Below, one piece after another: positions 23,657 to 35,482 of a DNA stretch of 64,000 bases (position 1 is the stretch's first letter; each line of letters starts with the position of its first letter). The notes beneath the pieces were generated by a model. The model saw only the letters and a list, made by a program, of their open reading frames with translations. It ran no database searches and was not told the origin of the DNA. This DNA is from Elysia chlorotica. Its lineage: Eukaryota; Mollusca; Gastropoda; Plakobranchidae. The translations under genes and the position numbers were made by a program. Location of the stretch: contig RQTK01000141.1 in assembly GCA_003991915.1 (NCBI GenBank), positions 405,348-469,347 of the forward strand, given 5' to 3'.

Positions 23657-25874
23657 CTGCAAGAATATACAATGATAAACAAGAAAATTAGTTTTAAAAC
23701 ATTTCAACCCAACAGCCGTGTCTATACGTAGTACAAAATAAATAAAATAAAATAATATGAGCATACCTTAGAATTATTATTATGCTCTTCATTAGTTTGG
23801 TTTTAATAGTCAGTCAAAATTCAGGAAATAGTTATAGGTACCCTACAAATTCCTAAATTATTATTAAAATATTTGCCCAAACAAAAAAGAAGATAAGTAC
23901 CAGTAAAACCTTTTCCAAAATTAAAGGATTTTTGCCTTTAAAAACACAAATGAGTAAAAAAATCTTATGATTATTTCCTTCCTCAAATGGGGTTGAGTTG
24001 TTAAAGTAGAAAAACAAACTAACAAAAATAAATAAACAGACAAAAAAATTGCATGGATCCATACCATTTGGCACAGGGGCCTGAGGGTTGAGAATGGGCA
24101 CGTCTGATTCATTCTCAGTCTGAACCTCCACCTTGTCCAGCAACTGGTCCAGCTGGGCATGCTTGATCTCCCGCACACAGATCTTAGTGTCCTTGCCCAC
24201 CAGCAGAAAACTAGTCCAGTGGTAAGGGTGGTTCCATCTGAAACAACATGTGCTGTAAGATTTTCAAAGTGTACAAACATTTTGGACTGGCTGCAAATTT
24301 TGTCTTGATTAGGGATAAAGTATTAAAATATGTTAATTTTTTAAAGTCATAGATACCATTCAATGCAATACATTTAATTAAATGATGATAATTTTTCTTC
24401 ACCTTTCCTCTTAACTATCTCTCTTACCAAAAGAAAGAATAAAAAGTTTTAAGACAGGTCTTTGGAACACATATATTTCTACCAAGCACAACTCTACTCT
24501 AGTTTAACGTCTTCTCATTCTCAAATAGGATCTTAACACACAAGAGAGGAATACCAGGGACTTGACTGGTCATAATACTACTGACACCATCCCAACCAGT
24601 AGGGATACAACCTGCAACCTTTCAGTAAGGTGGCTCTACCATTGGAAAGCTTCATCTCCTTCTACTTAGCAATACCTCATGACTTATCTTCATAATTGAA
24701 AAACATACACAAGGAGCTTGTCCAATAAGAATTGGTTAGTATAAACTAAAGCCTTGATTTGATAAAGTAGGTCCCTTTGTAGGTCAGTTGTTGAATAATT
24801 ATAATTCACCTAGACTCGGACACAATTTCTTACCAACATTAACAAAATAATGATTACTAGAAATCCTTTCTAGTAATGCAATACAGTGGTCTTCATCTAA
24901 AAACTCTCTGCTTACAAACCCACTCCATCTTTAAACTTGCTCGCCCTGGGAAACATAATTCTTTCTCTTTAAATAACACCCCTACCCACCCACTCTTGTT
25001 CTCGTATAAAGTGTAAGAACATGTTTTAACAGAGCCGGATATATTTGAAAAAAAAAAGTATTTGTCAACACATTGGGGGAGGGGGGGCGCACATATACGA
25101 ACGAGCCTGTGCACCTTTATCTTTCCAAAAGGTAGACTAGGCTACAGCCATGTAAGAAGATTAGAGAAATGCAATGTCAAATCGTATTGCCGTATGTTTG
25201 ATTTTATTTAATTTCCTAAAACTGAATTCTGATCTGTTAAAAAGAGCATTGACAGTTTCTATAGTTCTTAGACCGCGTATAGTAACGCACGAAATCCAAC
25301 TGGTCCAAATCAAACTAATCTTCCTTTCCCTATCGTCAACTCCCTGCACTTTTTAGTCTATGGGCAGAGAACTCAAAGAGTTTGATATGTAGGTGTGAAC
25401 ATCTGGCTGCTCTAGATTGAGAATCATGGTTATTACACTGACCAGAAAGTAGGAGTTGACCATTCACACAATTCCTTGTTAAACTTTTTAAAGTCGTTTG
25501 TTCTCTCTCTCTCTATCTTTCTGTCTCTATCTCTTCTTTTTCTCTCTTCATCGCGACCTCCCTTTATCTCTCTCTTTCTCTCTCTATCTCTTTCTCCTCT
25601 CTTCTCTCTCTCTCTTTCTCTCCCATCACCTTCACAGTTCCTGTGGTCTAAGAATACACAACCTCCAATCGGATGGTCGCAGACTTTTTAACTTGTCAAA
25701 TCCTATTCTTTTCCCTTTCGTCAACTCCTCGCACTTTTTAGACTATGGTCAGGGAACTCAAAGAGTTTGACATGTAGGTGTGAAAATCTCAAGACTGAGA
25801 ATCATGGTTATTGCACTGACCAGAAAGTAGGAGTTGAACATTCACACAAGGTGCCTTCATAAGATTTCTTATTT

Positions 25875-25923
<49 letters not shown>

Positions 25924-28900
25924 TCTCTCTCTCTCCNNNNNNNNNNNNNNNNNNNNNNNNNNNNNNNNNNNNNNNNNNNNNNNNNNNNNNNNNNNNNNNN
26001 NNNNNNNNNNTAGGTGGGTTTTTAACAATTATGCAAGATGTATGTTACCACAAACAAGTGAGATAAAGCAATGGGGCTACCTGGCATTTACTCAGTAACA
26101 CCCCTTTCAAATAAACGTAAGAACCCATCCGCTTAAGAATCCACTTTTCTTGTATCCCGAAGGGCTGGTTTTTAGGCAGAGACCACGGTTTATTAACTTT
26201 ATTAATAAACACCCTGTCTGATGGTTCAGAATACATCTCCAGAATGTCTAGATCAATACTTGACAATTATCCAGATGTATCATGGATCTCAACAACAGCA
26301 AAATAACAGCGCTCACTGTGGCAAGATGCTACAACACCATCAAAAGTATAAACACTCCTCTCTCTACAAAAAACAAACAACAATCAATCACTCTACTGCA
26401 CTCTTCGCTTATATACACAAAGCACAGATCTCAAAATCTCTAAGCCTATTTAGCTATATCAAGAAAGTTCGAAATCTAGCTTAAATAGTTATTTATTAAT
26501 ACTACTCACCCCCTTTCTTCTTAACTTTTTCACATCGCATAAATTTAGACCTCTTCCTTGTGTGTGCACTACTTTAGAGAATTTTAACAAGTGTTGATAT
26601 TTATTATTTTGAAATAGAAGGTGTGCATGTCAATATAAAAAGGTGCTAGCACAAGAGCATATCAATCCGCACAACATGTGTGCGGCATGATGGTAAAAGT
26701 TAATCACTTCGAGTAGTTTCTAGAACTTACTAGAGATCTAGACTCCAAGTCCATGACAGCTGATTTGGTGTGCACTACATTATGCTATCATATTACCATA
26801 TGCGTAAACAATGTCACAGCGTGTTTGAATGTTATCTAACATCCAAATATTAATGTGATTTACACTCTTTATCCGAGTGTTGAGTGAGATGGTCCAAGGG
26901 TAGACCGCATAGCTTCTAATTACAAGTTTGCATGCTTTTCCCCCTACTGTTTGGGTTGGTGTCAGTATAATGTGATCAGCCAAGTTTCAGGTACCCTGCT
27001 CTGAGATCCAGAAAAGGATCTTCCTTGATGAACTAGGACATTTTTAACTTATAGAGAAATTGCTTTTTCCAACCACACACCCTCTTCTATCTGCCTGAGA
27101 GCTATTTTCTGTTGACAGATCAAATTTACCTGTCATCTGCCTGAAGCGCTGCTATACCATCTCTGAGAGCTTCAGTCACCCAGTTACCATCTCGTAAAGC
27201 CATGTAAAAGTGGAACAAAAACTTGCCCAGGGCATCATCAGGTATAGGCCACAGACAGACTAACACACTTTCGCAGCCTTGGGCAATGGAAAATTTATAA
27301 AACTTAAACTAATAAATTCATTTAAAAAAGCACATAATTAGGTTTGAAATAATGCATAGCTATAATAAGGTTCGTAAAATATTATCTATCTTTCTCATCA
27401 TTTTCATTCTTCAACTTATGACAAAAACAAATCATTTTAGTCATTTGGGTGGAAAGCAACTGAAAAAGAAAGCAATGTGATTATAAACTAATACATTCAT
27501 AAAAAAGCACATAATGAGGTTTGAAATGATGCATAGCTATAATAAGGTTAGTAAAATATTATCTATCCTTCTCATCATTTTTATAGATCAAGGACAAATT
27601 ATTTCTTTCACAATTCTGTAGACTTGAACAAACTAATTTCCCTGCCTATTCCCCTCTTTATCCTGCCTAGAAAACGCATGCTAAACTTTCATCTACAAAG
27701 AGGAATGAATCGTTGAGTATGATAAAGTTATTCAATAGTCTGATGAAGCTGATAAAGAGAAAATATTTTTATGTACTTTAAAAAAAACTTCAGTTGTGTT
27801 AGTTTTATCGTGTCTATCAGTTGCAAAGTTGTGCGTATTGCTCTTTTCAGAATTATACAATACATTCACCTGCAGAAAGGAATGAACTGGCGAGTGTGAC
27901 AGGATTTTCCTGCTGAGACCTCAATGCTGACAGGCCCGAAGAGGACAAAACTACAATCTTTGCTCGGAGCTTTATGTTCAAGATGTCAGAGATGGTCATC
28001 AAGTGTGAAGAGTCGTTTTGCTGGTCCTTGATAAGAGGGTCAGGGGTCATCAGGAGCAAACCTTCCTTCAAACAGGCCCAGGTTGCTAAAATAAAAAAAA
28101 AAAGAGACGGATTATTCAGATGCAAACCTTTTCTATTGAGTTTCTATTCTTCATCAATGCTCACTTAACAAATCAAAAGCATTTGATAGTAAAAACAAAT
28201 CGCATCTGAAACATTACTCTCTATTCAAAAGATACAGAGTTTTATCTCATCTGTTTCTGAGGTTTACAATGTTGAAATAAAAAACATGTAAGATTTGTTC
28301 CATTTGTATAAAACCCAAAGTTTTCCTATCTTGGGCCCAAATCTTAACTCACCAATATGTACAATGTGTGCAGTGCAAAGCCTGTTTAGAATCTCCCTCT
28401 TGGTGCAGCTATCTCCGATAACAGCATGAGTGCCGAGACATTGAGCAACTGAGCACAGCTCCTGTTGAGCCTTCTCAAGGCTGGCTTTTGGCAGCCACAA
28501 TTTCTCATTAATCAGAATCCTGGAAATTCAAGTACAGCCAATTCAAGATGTTTGCATCATCTTATAATTGAAGACATGAAAACAATAGTTATGTTGTTTT
28601 TAAAAAAAATAGAGTCCTGCATATTAACAGAAACTTGTAAATAAGAACTATCTAAAAATAGCAGTGAATGCTTGATGAAACAGTATATGCCCTAGTGTGA
28701 TACTTATCTACACTGTAATGAATTGAGTCCCTGTGAAACAACAATGACTAGTACAGGTTTTCGTAAAAAAAAAGTTATGCGTGACTTCCAATATTTCAGT
28801 AATTGCAAACTAGGCAGGAAACAAGATAACAAGATTAATGATTGACTAAACAATGGTTCAACAAAATAAAATCCTAAGGGCAAAATTACTGATAAGCACA

Positions 28901-31900
28901 CAAAAAAAATGTGTAACAATTTCATTTCTTGCTATGTAGTTACTGAGTTGTGTGCCCTTGCCTATTTGATATTTTTAAAAAATTATACTAACCTGTTGGA
29001 AATATTTGGGCATCCAAAGACCAAAGCTGCCCTGGGGTCGCTGATCTGTTTAAACTCAGGTATGACCTGGGTGGATGATGAGATGTCTGTACCTGTGGAC
29101 GTCCGGCTGGTCAGAGTACTCAGCGTGTGAACAGACAGCATTTTGTCCAGAGATGTTGGCAAACCTAGCAACAAAAACATAACATTTTTTTAGCTAAACG
29201 AAAATCCATATATTTATAAACCACTCTGAGTACTTACATGGAAAAAGCATGCACATTTCCATTAATGTATTTTGAAAACCTTTCATCCTGTGATGCATTT
29301 ATATAATATAAGATGTGGGAGCTAAAATTAAAAAAAAATGATGATAAAGAACAGGAGCTCTAGGTTGGATGTGAATCATACCTTTAATCTCTTGAGCCTC
29401 ATGTAAGCATAAATTAATAATCCTCAGCATATTAAAAACAATTCAAGTAAATAACAAAAAACAAAATGTCATCCGTAATGCTATTAGATTAACTTTTGTT
29501 GTTATACAAGACAAAGAATAAAGAATGTAGTTCTCTTGGTGAATTTTTCTCTTTACGCATTTCTGTCAAAACTATATTACAAGAAACAAAATTTTATCTA
29601 TCACAAATCTAGATTTTGTTCACAAGCCTGCCAGTTCTCACCCAGGGAGCGGGTAGAGGGCTTGTTCAGTGACTTCTCTGGATTGATCACTGACACTTTG
29701 TCCTCTGGCACTGGAGTGATGCCGAAGTCTTTTCCTGAGCGACCCCCAACGGACAGAAAGGTTGATTCGCGGCTCCGCGGCCCTGTGGTCTTCTTAGGAA
29801 AACAGCTATCATCACTCATTGAGGTCGAGTAATGGAGTCCATGTGAGCTGGCCAGCCTTGGATTGGAAACCTCTCTCAAGGTCAGAGGCTTATGTCGGCT
29901 CAAACCAGATCCTATTTTAATACAGACAATTTTCAAAGATTGAAGTATTTTGTTACAAGTCTTATACTTTAATACAACTCCCACAAAGTACCTGTGAAGA
30001 AATGGTTCTCTTTAAAAGTATAAATTTAAAACTTATGAATTAATTTTAGGATCTCCACATCAAAGTACTTGTGTTACTTTTACATTGAATTTATTAACAA
30101 AACATTTTTTTTCTTTCAGTTTTTATTTGAACTAGTCTGAAAAATGGAAAAAAAAAAATAAAGGTTAAGAAAACAATTTGTCTTTTCATATTTATTTTTC
30201 AAATTATTCAAACTATTCCTCAGCACAGTACTTAGTGACACATATCAGTCATCTTTGCAAATATGCCTTGTTTTCATAGGTGTGATTTATTTCTTGCACA
30301 TGAGGATGAACAAATTATATAAACCCCATTACTTCAAGAAAGTCTTGCAGGATATTGGTATAAAATTTATTCTCTTTGAGTGGCAAGGCAATAATATTAG
30401 ACACCTCCTCAAGTCAAGGGTTATAATTTTTAAAGTTTCAATTATTTCTTGATCTTTTCATTTAAAGCAGCTTCTAACCACTGCTGTGAACTACCTAATT
30501 AATCTAGTTCTAAATAATTTCTTCTTGAAATCGCTCACCAGCTTCTTGTCTTTCCCTTGCCAGTCCAAGCCGGGTAAGCGAGACCTTCTTGCCTCGACTC
30601 TGGTCCTCACCTAATCTGCAGCTTATGCCTCCTTTCCTGGCCTGCCGCCGCTGAAACTCGAGCTCGCCCTGCAAGCTGAGGGAGCTCAGCTCATTCTGCA
30701 CAACCCGGTCTAGAAGCAGCAAACAAGGCACTGAGCTCACATGAAACCTGTTCATACACAAGATAGTCAATGCTCATATTACAGGACAGTCAAGTTAATA
30801 TACAAGACAAGTCAAGTTAATAGTCACATTCATATTACAAGATAGTCATGAACTATTGTTGCTCAATACCAAAATCCACCAAAAGAAAGAAGTGAAAAAG
30901 TTTTTAACTTCCATTGTATATGCATTTTCTTAGATCAGTCACATAGTTTTAAAAATCAGTTTTATTGTTATCCCTCCTGCATGGTAGGCAAACCTGAAAG
31001 AAATAGACAGGGGCTTTAACAAAGCATAACATGTTTTCTTAGGAAATAAAATTATGCATTTGATTGCAAATAAAAACAAAGTCACAAACCTTTCACCCAA
31101 TGGTTTCCCACCATAGTCAAGCAGGGAAGGAAAAGGACATGCCCTCAGTTGTTTGTCTGGTACAATAACGACATGGCTTCCCTCTTCAAGTTGATCCAGA
31201 ATATCAGATACAGGCCCAATAAGCATATCAAAGAGACGACGTAAGGCAGGTTTTTTCTTCTCTGTGCTGGCTGTGGATGATGGCTTGAAAACCAAAAGAT
31301 GAATGGAGATTATATACAAGTCACTCTGTGTTCATTTGGTTTTTACCATCTCCCTCTTTTGACTATTATTTGTGAAAATGAATAGCAACATTGACATGAC
31401 CAATGAAATAATATCTAACAAATTGAGTCTAGTTGCCTTTCAAACTTGCTCATGGAATACTTCAAAACTGAGATAGGAAAGAATTGTACAACCAGATATG
31501 CTAAGCTCACTCAGAGTTGCTGCACTAATCCAGTTTAAGTTTTTTCCAAATCTTAATAATTTCTCTTGGCATAACATCTACTTTGTGGCTAAGGCATAAT
31601 TGCAACTTAGATCATTGTTACCCCTTTATAGATATATTTCATTGAAAAAAAAAGAATGTTATGTGGTAAATTGCAAAAGCTAAGAGAGTCATGACAGCTG
31701 ATGCAGCCACAGAAAGCAATTGAATGACTAGAAAGAGGATGAATAAAAGACATCAGCAACTGGTCTACCGAGGTAGGAACGATAGCCAAAGACGGAGATT
31801 TTCAGATGGATTGTGTAGTAGGCTAGATCTGATACAACGGACTATCTAACAAGATGAGGATGATGGCTTACTTTTTTAGGTTTAGCACTACTAAGCCTGA

Positions 31901-33056
31901 GATTCTGTTCTCGAATATGCTGTACATCTGCATCCTTCAGTGGCAAGGCTCGGGACTCAGCATTAGAATAGAGATCAGATTTGTTTACACCCTCTCTCAT
32001 CTCATTCAATAAGCTTGTCACCTTGATTTGTATGGGCGAAATGCATTAAGCGATAACATTTTATCATCAATCCAGTTAATGTGATTTAAATCAAAATTTG
32101 GACATTTAAAAACTTTTGATTGTTGAAGCTAGTTTAATGCTAATGGTTTGGTGTAAACAAAAATCTTAATAATGAATATAAAAAAGTATATATTTTATCA
32201 TCATTATAACTGCAGGTTTGCAATGTCAAAATTTTAAAATAAAAAGGGTTTTTGCCTTTTTCTTAGTTTAATAGTCTGAAATGAAAAATGTTTTGAAAAC
32301 TTTGAACTTTAAAAAAATAATTACTTTTAATTTGTTTCAGGTAATTCAAAAAAAACAAACAAACAACCTGTCCCCAAAAGAGAAAAACAAAACAACACAA
32401 AAAAACAACAACCCCCAATATGTTAGAAAAAAAAAAAAAAGCAAAATTTGGTTGCTTTTAACTTCATGTGCAATCTGGCACATGCATGAAATAAAAAACA
32501 ACAACAAACAACCAAAGAAAACTTTACCTGATCTGGAAAAGAATTGTCTTTGGTTGTGCTGGTTGTGTAAAATCTGGCCACACCAATTGCTGGCTGAAGG
32601 ACCCATATGAGAAGGAGCTGATCCATAAGAGTGTAATATAAGACAGTGGCACTTTGTTCAGAAACTATACGATGCATGTGGTCAGTTCCCCAGATCTGGT
32701 GCAAAATAGAAATGACAACAAATTCTTTTATTTTAATCTGTAAATGCATAAGAAAAAAGTTTATTGAAACTAAGGCACCATATAAATATATGAATGGTTT
32801 GGTAAAGAGGTAGTTTAGTGATAGAGCAGATTCAAATCGGACATTCCAGGTTCTGTCATCTGATCAGACCACCTTGTTCCCTACTGGTTGGGTCAGCATC
32901 AAAAAACAACAACAAGTAAACAAAACAACAATAACTACCTAAAGCTATAATAAGACGCACATAAAAAGAAAGAAATGACATATTGCTTTACATATCTATA
33001 TCTATATTTTATTTCAATCAACCCATCTTTAAATCTATTTTTCAAATCTATCCATA

Positions 33057-33098
<42 letters not shown>

Positions 33099-35442
33099 AA
33101 CAACGACAACGACACAGTCAACACCGTGCAATACCGACCAAGCGCTAGAACAAATTAGTTTCGGATACTCCACAAAAAATATACCAATATGCATTGATAA
33201 ACAGTATACTAAATCCCTTATAAACAAATCTGATAAATTCGTCAGTAACATTCGATTGAAAACATTCTTCTTCCTAAACCCTAACTTGAAAACACCTTTT
33301 AATGAGATTTATGGATTTAATTCAACGAATCCTTCTCCTTTTATCTCATAATTGATAGATTTTTTAAGACGGTCTAGCCTCTTTTATTGAGAATATAAAA
33401 TTCAGTAAAATTTTCAACAACTTCCAGATAAGGCTAAAAAATGTCATACGTAAAATAAAGAATAGCAACCACCTTTTGATCGCTGCTGATAAAACGAACA
33501 ACTATTACAAACTAAATACCCTTCAATACGAAAGTCTGTTAGCAAAAAACATTCATAGAGAATACAAAAAATCGACGGAAGAGGCGGTGAACGAAGCTAC
33601 AAGTGAAGACAAAAACATTGCAGAGAGACTAGATCTCAGTGATAGAATCAACACTACTGCAAAGAGAGAAGCGTTCATAACCCTGAAAGACCATAAGCCC
33701 AACTTCAGAAACAAACCAAGCTGCCGATTAATTAACCTATGTAAACCTGAGCTTAGTAAATTTAGCAATTAGTAAAAAATAGTAGAGAAAATCGTTCATG
33801 AAGTCAAAATTAAAACAGCAATGAATCAATGGAAGAACACGGCAGACTTAATTAATTGGTTTCGCAGCATTGAAAACAAAAACCGCCAAACAATGATATG
33901 TTTCGACATATGCGACTTTTACCCGTCCATATCAATCAAACTCTTACAAAAATCACTCGAATTCGCATCAAAGCATTCAAGAATAACAGCAGAAGACATT
34001 CAAATTATAATGCACACCAGGAAAACAACACTATTCAAAGACGGACAACCATGGTGCAAAAAGAGCTCGAATTTTGACGTGACCATGGGAAGCTATGACG
34101 GTGCGGAAATATGCGAACTTGTAGGCCTCTTTCTCCTTTCCCAGCTACAGCACCTCAACATCAATGTTGGGCTATATAGAGACGACGGGCTCGCCATAAC
34201 CAACATGAGCCCTAGAAATGCAGAAAAAACAAAACAAAAAATTTGCAAGATCTTTCAAGAAAATGGACTTAACATAACCGCCGAAGCAAACAAAAAAGTA
34301 GTAGACTTCCTTGATGTAACTCTAGACCTCAACACAGGAGTTTATAAACCTTATAAAAAACCGAACAGCACCATCCACTACATCCATTGCGACAGCAACC
34401 ACCCACCACCTATAATAAAGAATCTCCCAAAAGGCATAGAAAAACGCCTATCAAACAATTCCGCCAACATCCATATTTTCAACGAGGCAGCAAAACCGTA
34501 CAACGATGCCCTGACCGAAAACGGGTACAAACAGAAACTCAAATACACAGAAGCTGAAGCAAACAGAAACGGACCCAACAAGGAGCCAAAACTGCAGAAA
34601 GATCACGCAAGTGGCACAACAAAAGATAAAAAGAAAACAAGAAAGAGAAATATCATCTGGTACAACCCCCCGTTTAGTTCTAACGTCAGTACAAACATCG
34701 GAACAAAATTTTTCGGACTTTTAAGCACGTGCTTCCCCCCAAGCAACAAGCTACACAAAATCATTAACAAAAACACCATAAAGCTAAGTTACAGTTGTAT
34801 GCCAAGCATAAAACAAGTCATAAATGGCCACAACAGTACAGTCCTTAAATCTGAAAAGACTAGAACAGACGAAGGAGAAAGAACATGTAACTGCCGGGAC
34901 AAAACAGCATGCCCACTTGAAGGAATGTGCCTTTCAAAAGGAGTTGTATACAGAGCCACCGTCGAACAAAAAACATCAAAAGATACATACATCGGCATCA
35001 CATCAAACGAATTCAAAACTAGATACAATCAACACACATCAAGCTTCAGATTAGAGCATAAAAAATCAGCCACAACACTCAGTGAACTAATATGGGAACT
35101 AAAAGACAAAAATATTGAATACAAAATATCATGGGACATCATCGAAAAAGCAGAACCCTACTCCCCAGCAAACGAACGTTGCAACCTGTGCATTTCGGAA
35201 AAGTTTTACATTCTCAAACTAAAACCAAGCCTCAACAAAAGAAGAGAGTTATACACCACTTGCCCGCACCGATACAAACACTTACTCCAAAATTTCAAAG
35301 AACAAGCGCTAGATAAAGGCGGGATTCAAGCAACTGAACGCCAGTTACGCCAGACGCCCGAAGAGAGCGGTCGCTAAAACCGCTCGAAACACATGTGTCG
35401 CATGGAATGGCCGTAAACTCAAGGTAGGACAATACAAAAATG

Positions 35443-35482
<40 letters not shown>

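Larger units (their letters stand above)
33053..35482 (+). mobile_element. Penelope-like RT/GIY-YIG retroelement with inverted tetranucleotide ends
   Basis: A 2.4-kb unit in the intron between TTC28-like exons 11 and 12, on the strand opposite to the gene. Left edge (TATC)n at about 33053-33099, right edge (GATA)n at about 35443-35482; the two arrays are reverse complements. In between lies a reverse transcriptase followed by a GIY-YIG-type endonuclease, the usual Penelope-like architecture, and a hammerhead-like fold over the stop codon. There are two frame breaks in the N-terminal part, so this copy is inactive, but 33821-35377 is one long open frame. The RT motifs differ from classical Penelope, so the placement within the group is uncertain. 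Confidence 0.72.

Noticed and set aside
26780..26983. Minus-strand ORF of 67 codons
   Set aside because: It overlaps a SINE body and has no conserved protein features.
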